Source of the DNA: Stictocephala bisonia
Lineage: Eukaryota; Arthropoda; Insecta; Hemiptera; Membracidae
Direction of reading: 5' to 3'
Assembly (NCBI GenBank): GCA_035578905.1
Contig: JAQJVL010000800.1
Span: forward strand, 278,001 to 342,000
Length of the DNA: 64,000 nucleotides
The first letter of the stretch is position 1, and each line of letters starts with the position of its first letter. Both the position numbers and the translations under genes were made by a program. This document shows positions 48,998 to 59,730 of the stretch, piece by piece. A model generated the notes under the pieces. The model saw only the letters and a program-made list of their open reading frames with translations, ran no database searches and had not been told where the DNA came from.

Positions 48998-49160
48998 ATC
49001 AAAGCTTCTTTATTTCGATAATTTTTACAACCATACGATAGCACAATAGCGTCAATAAAACAAATTATATTTACAACAATTGTAAATCTTATTTTTTGCC
49101 AAAATTTATTTAAAAATATATATTAAAATACTCTTAAACTGAAGAAAAAAACCTATACTA
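48998..49160 (-). mobile_element. LINE 3' tail remnant
   Basis: On the minus strand, TTATCGAAATAAAGAAGCTT followed by TGATTTGATT is laid out like the 3' ends of LINEs A and B (polyadenylation-like AATAAAG then a short repeated tail). No coding sequence remains. Confidence 0.45.
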
Positions 49161-49164
49161 TTTT

Positions 49165-50125
49165 AGTTAATTTTGAATGTATCAATATCTAAATAAAATG
49201 AGTGTTTCATGTCCTGAATAGTGATGCGATGTTATGAAGCCATGTTGGCTTTCATTGCCAAGCTGGTTTAGGGGCTTTACCGTTTTACAGTCATCGGTGC
49301 CATATTATACAATACACTCAGTATTTATGACATCGTGTGAGCCGTTAAATGTTATGCAGGCAGTTGTTTCATGAACCATCATTGTTAAACACACCACATA
49401 ATATTATCTTCAAAAATACATGGGGATATATGCATATTTATATAGTAAGTTGTAAGAACGTCTGTTCTAATTGCATGTAGTAAATTTTTACTCCTTTGAA
49501 TTTCGGGACTGAATAAAAACTAACGACCCGTTGAAACCTATATCTAGTGGTTTAAGCATTATGCCTAGAAAATGACTTTAAATAAATAAACAGATTTAAA
49601 GTAATAATCATTTAGTGGACCAATTTATATTTGACACATTTTACTTCTATTTATTCTAATAATGAAGAGAGCTTGTATTCCATTGATAAATGGTAAAATT
49701 AGGAAACTTTTATCGTTTAAAGGAAGTTTGGATTTGCTAATAAAAAATTCAATAACACTTTCAACCATCTTAGTGTCAATTTATAAAAAAGTTAAGATGG
49801 TTGCATGCATACATGGATAAAATGATAAAATAATTGATATAAGAATTTTTAATACAGTTTTAAAATAAAGGTGTCAACCCTAATACGAACAATAGTTTAA
49901 TTATTGCAAACATTATACTTGATCAGTGTATTTTAGAAAAATAAAAAGAATTTGGTAATTATTAAAACATCAATAGTATTTTTAGAAAGTTATTAATATG
50001 TTTTAAATTAATAGAAACATTTTTCAAACTTATTATATACAGTACACACATCACTTATATTGATTCTATTTATAACGATCATGCCAATCACAATAATTTT
50101 TTCAGATAAATAAAGTAACAAATAA
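49165..50125. other. AT-rich DNA, nothing recognised
   Basis: No supported feature. Confidence 0.5.
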
Positions 50126-50128
50126 TAT

Positions 50129-52130
50129 TACTTTAGTTAGAATGTTATCGAACGATAATTGATAGTTATATGCTATTTCCCTACTTTAGTTTGAGTGTTA
50201 TTGAACGATAATTGACAGTTATAGGCTATTTCCCCTACTTTAGTTTGAGTGTTATTGAACGATAAATGACAGTTATAGGCTATTTCCCCTACTTTAGTTT
50301 GAGTGTTATTGAACGATAATTGATAGTTATAGGCTATTTCCCCTACTTTAGTTTGAGTGTTATTGAACGATAATTGACAGTTATAAGATATTTCCCCTAC
50401 TTTAGATTGAGTGTTATTGAACGATAATTGACAGTTATAGGCTATTTCCCCTACTTTAGATTGAGTGTTAATAAACGATAATTGACAGTTATAGGCTATT
50501 TTCCCTACTTTAGTTAGAGTGTTATTGAACGATAATTGACAGTTATAGGCTATTTCCCCTACTTTAGATTGAGTGTTAATAAACGATAATTGACAGTTAT
50601 AGGCTATTTCCCCTACTTTAGTTAGAGTGTTATCGAACAATAATTGACAGTTATAGGCTGTTTCCCCTACTTTAGTTTGAGTGTTATTGAACGATAAATG
50701 ACAGTTATAGGCTATTTCCCCTACTTTAGTTTGAGTGTTATTGAACGATAATTGATAGTTATAGGCTATTTCCCCTACTTTAGTTTGAGTGTTATTGAAC
50801 GATAATTGACAGTTATAAGATATTTCCCCTACTTTAGATTGAGTGTTATTGAACGATAATTGACAGTTATAGGCTATTTCCCCTACTTTAGATTGAGTGT
50901 TAATTAAACGATAATTGACAGTTATAGGCTATTTTCCCTACTTTAGTTAGAGTGTTATCGAACGACAACTGATAGTTATAGGCTATTTCCCCTACTTTAG
51001 TTTGAGTGTTATTGAACGATAATTGATAGTTATAGGCTATTTCCCTACTTTAGTTTGAGTGTTATCGAACGACAACTGATAGTTATAGGCTATTTCCCCT
51101 ACTTTAGTTTGAGTGTTATTGAACGATAATTGACAGTTATAAGATATTTCCCCTACTTTAGATTGAGTGTTATTGAACGATAATTGACAGTTATAGGCTA
51201 TTTCCCCTACTTTAGATTGAGTGTTAATAAACGATAATTGACAGTTATAAGATATTTCCCCTACTTTAGATTGAGTGTTATTGAACGATAATTGACAGTT
51301 ATAGGCTATTTCCCCTACTTTAGATTGAGTGTTAATAAACGATAATTGACAGTTATAGGCTATTTCCCCTACTTTAGTTAGAGTGTTATCGAACAATAAT
51401 TGACAGTTATAGGCTGTTTCCCCTACTTTAGTTTGAGTGTTATTGAACGATAAATGACAGTTATAGGCTATTTCCCCTACTTTAGTTTGAGTGTTATTGA
51501 ACGATAATTGATAGTTATAGGCTATTTCCCCTACTTTAGTTTGAGTGTTATTGAACGATAATTGACAGTTATAAGATATTTCCCCTACTTTAGATTGAGT
51601 GTTATTGAACGATAATTGACAGTTATAGGCTATTTCCCCTACTTTAGATTGAGTGTTAATTAAACGATAATTGACAGTTATAGGCTATTTCCCTACTTTA
51701 GTTAGAGTGTTATCGAACGACAACTGATAGTTATAGGCTATTTCCCCTACTTTAGTTTGAGTGTTATTGAACGATAATTGATAGTTATAGGCTATTTCCC
51801 TACTTTAGTTTGAGTGTTATTGAACGATAATTGACAGTTATAGGCTATTTCCCCTACTTTAGATTGAGTGTTATTGAACGATAATTGACAGTTAAAGGAT
51901 ATTTCCCTACTTTAGTTAGAGTGTTATGGAACGATAATTGACAGTTATAGGCTATTTCCCCTACTTTAGTTAGAGTTTTATCGAACGACAACTGATAGTT
52001 ATAGGCTATTTCCCCTACTTTAGTTAGAGTGTTATCGAACGATAATTGACAGTTATAGGCTGTTTCCCTACTTTAGTTAGAGTGTTATCGAACGGTAATT
52101 GATAGTTATAGGCTATTTCCCCTACTTTCA
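50129..52130 (+). repeat. 54-bp tandem array, ~37 units
   Basis: The unit ACTTTAGTTTGAGTGTTATT followed by GAACGATAATTGACAGTTATAGGCTATTTCCCCT repeats every 54 bp (18 codons), giving open frames of up to 155 codons on the minus strand. Ordered variants (GTTAGAGTGTTATCGAAC, TTGAGTGTTAATAAACG, TTATAAGATATT) recur in the same order. The rare GAACAATAATTG variant appears at about 50637 and 51393, 756 bp (14 units) apart, so a large block was duplicated. Confidence 0.97.
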
Positions 52131-52135
52131 GCATT

Positions 52136-52380
52136 CAATAATTTAGGAATACATTATTCACTTAAAAATTTTAAGCCAATTTCACAAAAATAATAAATTA
52201 ATTATTTTATGATTTTAATTGATATACATTGCCTCTTTATTTGTAGACACCGAGGTAAAAGGCCGAGGAGTAACACAGGTGCAGTGAGTGACTTACTAAT
52301 CAACCGGTATTAACGAGGCCAAAGTTGCTAATCGAAAGATAGGGTTGGCACACGAAGTCTGCAAGCAGGGATGCCTTCTA
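52136..52380. other. Spacer before the Harbinger element
   Basis: No supported feature; a TTA stands immediately before the element end. Confidence 0.4.
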
Positions 52381-52479
52381 TTAAGCTGTGCGCACACCGG
52401 CGCGGGAAGCGGGAGCGGTCGTGATAATATTTCTTGGAATTTCTGGCGCGGGCAACGTGTACAATGGCGGTTTATGTAT

Positions 52480-52590
52480 GTGTTCACACCGACACGGAAC
52501 GCGGGAAGCGGGCAACCGGCGGTCGCGGTCGTGCTGCGGGGTGGCGTGCTACTTCCGACCGTGGCAGTTCCGACCGGTGTCATTTCCGAC
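52480..52590 (+). repeat. Left arm of Harbinger subterminal inverted repeat
   Basis: CTACTTCCGACCGTGGCAGT-TCCGACC and the GCGGGAAGCGGG and GTGCTGCGG blocks before it are matched in reverse complement at 53238-53340. The arms flank the hAT-like MITE and the GGGTCGGAA-type repeats between them. Confidence 0.6.
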
Positions 52591-52855
52591 CTTACCAATC
52601 TACCACCGTGTCGCTTCCGACCCTGGTTTTGAATACCCATGTTATTCACCTATACTTGGAAATTCCGGGCTAAATACGGAGGGTGATGGGGTTAGGTTAG
52701 GTTAGTTCCTCCCATATGCACTATGTGTATTGCGAAAATACTGTGATCGTAAAAAAATCTATGTTAAGATTGTGGAACAATGGGTCGGAAAAGGCACCTT
52801 ATGCTATTTGATGGGTCGTAAGTAACACGAATGTTGGTGCGATAACAATGGGTCG

Positions 52856-53237
52856 CAGTGGCGTATATACAAATTTTTTTCGGGGGGGGGGGCCGATCTT
52901 GGTTAAGCAAGTATTACCAAGACACATTACCGGGGGGTCCGGGGATACCCCCCCGGGAAATTTTTCAAAAAGTAAACTCATGGAGATGTCATTTTACGCT
53001 ATTCTAGCTCCTACAAAATTGGGATAATATTATGTTTTAAGTTAAAATTATATATGTTTATAATGTACACAATTACACCGATATCATTGTATATGTTTAG
53101 AAATATTAATACATTAATACATAAAATGTGATGAACATTTTTTTTTATTTATGGATAAACAAATATTTATTTTTGTATATTTCGGGGGGGGCCGAGGCCC
53201 CCTCGGCCCCCCCCCCCCCCCCATATATACGCCACTG
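52856..53237. mobile_element. hAT-like MITE with 8-bp target duplication
   Basis: Terminal inverted repeats CAGTGGCGTATATA / TATATACGCCACTG, flanked on both sides by ATGGGTCG (52848-52855 and 53238-53245), an 8-bp duplication as made by hAT-type transposases. The interior has G/C homopolymer runs and AT-rich DNA but no transposase frame. It lies in the left part of the Harbinger element. Confidence 0.85.
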
Positions 53238-53340
53238 ATGGGTCGGAACTACCACGGTCGGAAGTAACACGGAACCGTGCTGCGGTCTCCTGCCCAGAAC
53301 GCTGCATGCTCCGTTTCCCGCCCTTCCCGCGACTGTTTTC
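53238..53340 (-). repeat. Right arm of Harbinger subterminal inverted repeat
   Basis: Reverse complement of the 52480-52590 region, sharing GGAACTACCACGGTCGGAAG-type sequence with small differences. Confidence 0.6.
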
Positions 53341-53396
53341 AGAGTTTTCAGTACTCAACGAGTTTGAGTAGTTCTTAAAGAGATAGTCGATACGAA

Positions 53397-56116
53397 ATGT
53401 CGTGCGTCACAGAACATATGCTTGAAATAATTTATACCTACCCTGTGTTATGACCTTAGTAATAAAGACTATAAGATTATACGGAAGAAGGACAAGATCT
53501 GGGAAGATATAGCAAAGGAAATGAACACAACTGGTAAGTCAAAAGTATTACAAAACATATAGGTTAGCTAAAATAATTATTTGAATAGCTTAGCATATAG
53601 TGGCTTAACCGTATTGTAAAAAGTTAAAGTTAAAAGTTGAAGATCGTCTTAGAATGCTGAACTAAATTACCTAAAATTATTATGACATTTTATCCTATTT
53701 AATACTTTGTACGTTGTCGTAGGAGCAATACAAATAATAAATGTATGTTGGTATCACCAAAATACATATCATAGTGCACATCATAACTTATACATAGGCC
53801 CTACAATATTACAGTATACATCATTGTTCATTACTAATAGTATCCATTTAAAAGAAGTGTTGAGGTAGAAATTGTAATTTGTACAAACATTATATTTTTA
53901 AATATTGTGTATTTATTAAGGCACAGAACAAAACATAATAACCTGATTGTATATTAGGCCTAAATGAAAACATTATACACACAATAGGCCTAAATATCGT
54001 GTATTTATTAAGGCACACAACAAAACATAATATTAAATGAAAACATTATATACGCAATAGGCCTACATTCCCCTCCCCACCTTATTAGTATGTTATTGCA
54101 AATAGAAACCAGTTTGGATCCTAAAAAACTGTTACATAAAATAATACAATGTATAGTTTGCTTTCAAGTTTTAAGTAATAACTAACTATGAAACAAAGCT
54201 ATTGAACTTATTTAGATAAATAAAACTTGCATGTTACTGAAAAACAAGACCAATAAATATACTATAGCTAACTGGTTTAGTTATAAAAAAAATCTACAAA
54301 TCTTTCTCGTACAATGATTGCGTACCGAGAGCTACTCTTAAAGTTGGTATTAAGTTGTGAGAAAGCACCTCCAAGTGGTTCTTCAGTTTCCTCCTCAAGG
54401 CAGTTGAAATAAGTGCTGTCGGAATTCATCAATCGAAGAAAGTTGTGTAAAACGCAGGTAGCCATTACAATTACTTTCGCCAGTTTTACGTTAACTTCTA
54501 AAGGTCTATTGTATAATCTCCATTTTTGGGAAAGTATACCAAAAGTGTTTTCAACAACACCTCGTGCTCTGCATAGCCTATAGTTGTATTTTCTCTTTCG
54601 TCGGTCATTATTGGCCTTCCTTTGGGGAAAAGGCTTCATTAGATTAGGTTTCAAAGCAAAGGCTTCATTACCTATTAAACAGTTAGGTGAACTCTGATTT
54701 TGTCCAGGAAGAGGTTTATCTTCGAGAGAAATCAACTGGTTTCGTACAAACTTTTTTCCAATTGCAGATTCTTCAAATATACCTCCATCACTATTTTTGC
54801 CATACCCCTCAACGTCGACACAAATGAATTTGTAATCAGAATCAACTATGCTCAACAGAACTATGGAGAATTTATATTTATAGCAGTAGTAGGATGAGCC
54901 AGACTTTGGTGGACATTTAATTGCCACGTGCTTGCCATCTATACTTCCTACACAATTGGGGAATTGCCATCGTTCATAAAACCCGGTGGTAGCATTTTTC
55001 CATGTTTCATTTGAAGGTTCTGTCAAGTAAATAGGTTGCAATAAGTAAGTAAATTGCGTTACAAACTTCTTTAACAATCATACCTACAGTTGAAAACCCA
55101 ACTCTGTAACTGTGACCAATAGTTTTGAACAAATCTCCAGTAGCCAAAAATCTGAAAGGAAATCATAAAATCAGATTGATGTTACGTATATCCCCGTAAT
55201 TTTGTAAGTACTATTTTGACTACCGGTACCGTTTTAGGGGGTGGCATAATATACAGCATTGTTAAATAAAAAATATAAGTAATCCTATAAAAATATTATC
55301 ATTTCGAGAGTTAGAATCTTAAAAGATTGTAATACAAATATATTATGGCTCAGCCTGTATATTTTAAACCAGATTTATTTAGACCCCTAAACAAGTAACT
55401 TGTTCTATCATTATTTTACAAATAACTCGTTATTTGCAGGTGATGAAATAAAGAAAAAAATGGAAAAACCTTCGTGACTCCTATATGAAGCATTTACGAA
55501 GTGTTAAACCTTCTACTGGACAAGAAAGAAAAAACTATAAGAGTTGGCCTTGGGCCAATCAGATGGAACGATTTAAGCCTTTTCTAGCGATGTCAAAAAC
55601 TCTAACAAATGTAAATATGTCAGAAGGGGTGGGGGGAAGATGCAACACGCCTGAAACGCTTGAAGATGGGACTCCAGACATTGAAGCACTCCCAGCCAAC
55701 AATATTGCATTACAACAGCTAAATATCGAAAATGACCAACATCAAAGTGAAGAAACTTCTACAGAACCGCCACGCACTAAAAAAAGGAAAGAACAATCTG
55801 TTGCGAGCAATGTAGACAAGGTAGTTGAATACCTAGAGCGAAGAAATAAGCCGCAGCTGGACGCAACTGACCACTTGATGCTGAGCTATTCCAAAACATA
55901 AAAACATTCTCTCGTGCAAGACAAGCAGACGTAAAACTTAAAATTGCCCAACTGATTAATCAAAATGAATTGGAGCAACTACGAGAAGAAAGTTCCTATA
56001 CTACGCCATCTTGTTCTTCGGCTACATCTTGGGGTTTCCACGACCAAAGCTATTTAAATGACGATCATCTTGACAATGAAAATTTAAATGTGTTTACATC
56101 ATTTACATGGCTGTAA
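53397..56116 (+). pseudogene. Harbinger accessory MADF/BESS protein, two exons, frame-broken
   Basis: Exon 1 is 53397-53533 (ATG at 53397), ending ACAACTG before the donor GTAAGTC. Exon 2 is 55440-56116, after the acceptor TATTTGCAG, and ends in TAA. The product resembles the Myb/MADF-type DNA-binding protein of animal Harbinger elements, which helps bring the transposase to the nucleus and the DNA ends. Exon 1 gives a MADF start (YDLSNKDYK, WEDIAKEM). Exon 2 completes MADF with NLRDSYMKHLR and the SWPWANQMERFKPFL helix, has an acidic/basic middle (PPRTKKRKEQ), and ends with a BESS-like FQNIKTFSRARQADVKLKIA segment. Frame breaks are visible near 53445, in the seven-A run near 55456 and near 55870. 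The longest intact piece is 55485-55901. The transposase's second exon lies inside this gene's intron. Confidence 0.7.
53560..54270. other. Intron of the accessory gene, nothing else seen
   Basis: AT-rich, with TAGGCCTA motifs and no independent feature. It holds the 3' flank of the transposase gene. Confidence 0.5.
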
Positions 56117-56720
56117 GTGAATCAAATTATGTAATATTAAAATACATTCCCAGTGTTTACTTATTATTACAAAATGTATTTCTGTGTGCTGTTTATTGAA
56201 TAAAAATGTCATACAAATAATATTTTAATTCATTAACCTTGTGTTACAAAATTTAAATACCTAATTTGAAATGTGGTTGAGGAGATATATAGCAGTTGTA
56301 TGTTTTATAACACGTAATGTGATGAAATACTGATTTGGTTCCTTTTGTATTTTGAAATGATTGTTTAAATTACATGCTTTATTAGTGAGCGTTGAACACA
56401 TGGCAAAATCACCAGTGAGTTAACAATTATTATACTTTCGTTATGGTATACCAGAACATTTCATATATGTACAGTATATCTTACCTTAAAGTTATTGCTA
56501 AGCGTTCCTCAGGAGCTATCGCCTCTCGGTAATTGGTATTTTCTTTTTGAATAACATCTGTAATGTAATCTAGTAACTCATCAAAACATTCCTGGGACAT
56601 TCGAAAATATATATAAAACCTTTTATCATCTTTTCTCAATTGAGGCATAAGTGTGTGATACTCTCCATATTGAAGTCTTTCTTTATTTATATCTACATAA
56701 AGTACATAAAGTGGGTACAT
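54277..56720 (-). pseudogene. PIF/Harbinger (HARBI1-like) DDE transposase, two exons, frame-broken
   Basis: Exon 1 is 56485-56720 (ATG at 56718-56720), with YGEYHTLMPQL, FRMSQECFDELLDYI and APEERLAITLR, the usual N-terminal region. The donor is AAG before GTAAGA. Exon 2 is 54277-55151, after the acceptor CCTTTCAG, and opens with FLATGDLFKTIGHSYRVGFS. The DDE_4 catalytic core follows: GSIDGKH (first Asp), GKNSDGGIF (second Asp) and ARGVVENTFGIL (Glu). The nuclease cuts at the element ends and inserts at 3-bp TWA targets. One extra base near 55045 shifts the frame between EVCNAIY and LQPIYL, so the copy looks inactive as written. The Gypsy LTR begins two bases upstream of the ATG, so the true N terminus and promoter may have been cut off. 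The accessory gene's second exon sits in this gene's intron. Confidence 0.85.
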
Positions 56721-56722
56721 AC

Positions 56723-58044
56723 TGTACTGGGTCTTTTGACCGGTACTTTTTTTTTCTTTTTCGTCGTTGTCTGCCGGGCTGCCTGAGATTCGCTTGTGCC
56801 CGGCGATTCACGTACTTTGTTGGCCGTTGGCTTGGACTCGGTCGTTCCGTGTTCCAGCCTTCGTCGGTCCGGTTGGCCAGTTTTCTAGTCGTTTTCTCTG
56901 CAGCTGCTCGGCAAGTTCACGATGTCAGGCTAGAGACTCCTAAACTCCAGGGTCCTTGAGTGGGACGTTCAGCCCTCGGCCTGCCGTCCGGGGATGGTCA
57001 ACCATTCTACCACTGCGAGCCTGGCCTGGGGACCATGTGATTGAGCGAGCTCTGCCCCTCACTGCCCTCTCTACTTCTCGGGGCAATTTTCTTCAGTCCT
57101 CAGGTCAGTGCGTTCCTTTTCGTTTCCCGGCGGCTGAGCTGGGGGGGGGGTTCTGATGGCATTAAAGAAAAAACAGAAGAAAAACTTTATGTGGCCTAGG
57201 CCTAAACTTGAACAGTGATATGCAACACAGCCATTGGGGACTTATATATTTTTTTTATTAAAGGGAAAAGACAACTTGAAATACAAAAAAGAACTTTTTG
57301 GATGTTAATATTTATTTATATTTCTTGTTATTAATTAATTAGTTTTATTTGTTGTTATATTTTTTAGATTTTATAGTTGTTAGGTCCCCATTGTTAAATC
57401 ATGTTATTATTTATTTATATGTTTAGACCTAGTTATTGTTATTTATTTTTTTGTTAAGTGTCTTAGGGGTGTTTTGAAGTGAATTTTTACTCGAACGGTA
57501 CCGTTTTATATATTTTTTTAAATTGTTTAGTTTTTAAACTCACCAAGAGGGGATTATCTTACTTTCACGTAACTTCTAATTCGGAGCTGCCCAGGGATTC
57601 CGGCTTACTCCCTGGCCTCGGTGGAATCATGGGATGTGGGCTAAATTGCCGGTTTTAATGGTTGTGAGCCAAAAGTTCTAAATTTTCACTTCTATTTGGG
57701 CATTAAAATTTTCTTACGTTTTGGGTGTATCTGGCTAGGCTGCAGATAGGCCATACAGTTTGTTAATTGTTAAATTTGGTATTTGTAGAGTTTGTTGTTA
57801 TTGTAGCTTTTGTGTGTGGTTTGTTATTTATTTAAGTGCGAATTTGGTTGTGGCCTTCTGCCTATTGATATTGTGGCCTTCTGCCAGCCAGTTTTTGCTT
57901 TCTTGGTAATAAATCAGTTATGCTCAGCTGCCGAATGTTATTTTGACCCTCCAACTGCCACCCGGGATCCCATCGCTCGACTTATTTTGAGCCATCCCCC
58001 AGTTGGCACGCTTTCCAGCTTTGGGGGGGGGGGGATGGGTCTCA
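56723..58044 (+). repeat. 5' LTR of the Gypsy element
   Basis: Begins TGTACTGGGTCTTTTGACCG and ends CTCA just before the primer-binding site, about 1,322 bp. It has a GC-rich first ~430 bp, then an AT-rich middle. The 3' LTR at 63239 starts TGTACCGGGTCTTTTGACCG and carries a 14-bp insertion relative to this copy near 63700. Confidence 0.85.
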
Positions 58045-58046
58045 AT

Positions 58047-58058
58047 TGGTAGCAGAGC
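58047..58058 (+). other. Primer-binding site (initiator tRNA-Met type)
   Basis: TGGTAGCAGAG, two bases after the LTR end, is complementary to the CUACCA 3' end of animal initiator tRNA-Met, the primer for minus-strand synthesis. Confidence 0.75.
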
Positions 58059-58070
58059 GTGGTTGCCTAG

Positions 58071-58102
<32 letters not shown>

Positions 58103-58196
58103 AAAAAAAATTGGTTCTCTCTTGGTGGTTGGCGGTGGGTGTTTGCCAGTTAGTAGGTCAGTGTTGGCCGACCTGCCGTCAAGGTGTCTTGGTATT

Positions 58197-58244
<48 letters not shown>
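58071..58244 (+). repeat. Poly(A) tracts in the Gypsy leader
   Basis: A 30-A run, G and 9 As at 58071-58110, and a 44-A run at 58201-58244. They lie between the primer site and gag and are probably unstable in length or assembly. Confidence 0.85.
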
Positions 58245-58246
<2 letters not shown>

Positions 58247-58395
58247 AGGCAATCCGCTTGGTTACTGTTTTGAATGGGTTTCATGGGTGGATTGGAGTGG
58301 TCGGCAGTGGCTCGGTAGGCTGAGGGTTTTGTTCGTCTTGGACCCTGGAGTTGTCGTTTTTTTTGTGTATATTGTTGAGAATTGTTGCGTTAGAG

Positions 58396-59730
58396 ATGGC
58401 CTATCTGCAGAATGTTGCCCTCCTGGTGAAGGAGGAGTTGATATTTGAGTTGAGGTCGCGTGGTGTGACTCCGGAGGGTGATGTTTTGAATCTCCGGAGG
58501 TTGCTGCGGGAGCAGTTGTCCGCGGGTACGGTGGTGGATTGGTCTGATCTACTGGAGGTTGGTGATGAGTTGTCTGTTTGTAAACGCAAGGTGGAAGATT
58601 GGGAAGGGGTTTTGGAAGATCTGCAGTTTGAACCTCCAGTAGGTCGTGACCGGACCTGCCGTCTTGCACGTTTGGGGCATCTGCTTGCCCGTTTAAGGCT
58701 GGTCAACCGGGCACCGGGGTTGGAACCGTCGGATAGGGCGTGGATCTTGGAGAGTGTGTCTAGGCTGGATGAGATTTTTCAGGCACTCTCCGGTTCCACG
58801 ACTCCTACGGGTCTGGGTCAGCGGCCTACTTTCGCGCTTTCGCCTAATGTGTCGAGGCCGCAGGCTGAGACAACGGCTCTCACTGTGCCTGAGGTTCCTT
58901 CTGAGCCTGCAGGCGTTTCTGTTGAGGTTGCTTGTGGTTCGGCTCCAGCTGCCGTTCCTTCTGCTTCTTTGTGTTCACCTGCTCTTCTGCAGCTGAGCTA
59001 CCACAAGCTACCTAACCCTCTCACGCCCATGATCCAGAATCTCCCTGTGATCGATGGGATGGATCCTGAGGAGCTTCTTAAGTTCCTAGTGGCCTTTCTC
59101 AGACTTAGTGAGATGCCCGGCATGCAGGCTGGGGACTTGCTTCGTCTGATTTTCCCGTATTGCAGAGGTCCCGTTGGGGAGTTGCTGAGTTCTGTCTTGG
59201 CCAGTGATGCCTCGGTGGACTCGTTCCATCGAGAGTTACTTTCGTCGTTTCTTCCCATTCGACTCAGGGAGAGGATGGTCATGGACAGATTTTATCGGTC
59301 GCAGGGTAGGGGCGAGTCTCTGGCAGCCTATGTCTCTTTAGTAAAGGAAGCTCGTCAAGCGTTGCGCCTCACACTTTCTGAAGCTGACACCGTTCGTGTC
59401 ATCCTGGATGGCATTTCTCCTGAGGAACGGTGCAGATTAGTTTTTGCTGGTGTGCCTTCATCTTTTCGGGAGCTGCATCAGCTGTGCATTGTTTCGCACA
59501 GCGTGCAGTTCTCAGACCAGCAAGGGAGGGATTCTGAGAGTCATCGTGCTCTCCCCACCCGTCGACCGGCTATGTCTGTAGGTGTGAGTCAGCCAGTGGG
59601 GGGTCGTGGTTCTCGGCCTCCGGTTGTGTGCTTTGCTTGTGGCCAACCTGGTCACATTCGACGTGACTGTCCACGTGCTCGAGGTCGTGGGGCGGGAAAC
59701 GCTCAGCGCGGGGGGTTGCCTCCACAGTAG
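58396..59730 (+). CDS. Gag polyprotein of the Gypsy element
   Basis: 444 residues from the ATG at 58396 (GAGATGGCC), chosen over the upstream open TTG codon. The N-terminal ~70 residues form a charged helical segment. A retrotransposon Gag capsid-like region follows at about residues 210-350 (LVAFLRLSEMPG, FHRELLSSFLP, AYVSLVKEARQALR). One CCHC zinc knuckle, CFACGQPGHIRRDC, lies at about residues 412-425. Gag packages the element RNA into virus-like particles. The frame is intact. Pol follows in the -1 frame, open across the gag stop, and a six-G run at 59710-59715 just before the stop is a possible slip site. Confidence 0.9.
   Translation: MAYLQNVALLVKEELIFELRSRGVTPEGDVLNLRRLLREQLSAGTVVDWSDLLEVGDELSVCKRKVEDWEGVLEDLQFEPPVGRDRTCRLARLGHLLARLRLVNRAPGLEPSDRAWILESVSRLDEIFQALSGSTTPTGLGQRPTFALSPNVSRPQAETTALTVPEVPSEPAGVSVEVACGSAPAAVPSASLCSPALLQLSYHKLPNPLTPMIQNLPVIDGMDPEELLKFLVAFLRLSEMPGMQAGDLLRLIFPYCRGPVGELLSSVLASDASVDSFHRELLSSFLPIRLRERMVMDRFYRSQGRGESLAAYVSLVKEARQALRLTLSEADTVRVILDGISPEERCRLVFAGVPSSFRELHQLCIVSHSVQFSDQQGRDSESHRALPTRRPAMSVGVSQPVGGRGSRPPVVCFACGQPGHIRRDCPRARGRGAGNAQRGGLPPQ

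Larger units (their letters stand above)
52384..56722. mobile_element. PIF/Harbinger transposon (right end outside or displaced)
   Basis: The left end AGCTGTGCGCACACCGGCGC follows TTA, the usual 3-bp PIF/Harbinger target. GC-rich CACACCG-GCGGGAAGCGGG blocks repeat at about 52395 and 52490. The element carries both proteins typical of animal Harbingers: a MADF/BESS-type accessory protein on plus and a DDE transposase on minus. A Ty3/Gypsy element interrupts it at 56723, so its right terminal repeat would lie beyond the window. Confidence 0.75.

Noticed and set aside
50173..51396. Repetitive minus-strand frames of 119-155 codons
   Set aside because: Explained by the 54-bp array.
52296..52705. 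Overlapping frames in the GC-rich Harbinger end
   Set aside because: Low-complexity shadows in several frames of a terminal region; no domain.
58003..58669. Lysine- or phenylalanine-rich frames in the Gypsy leader
   Set aside because: Produced by the poly(A) tracts and by antisense reading of gag.
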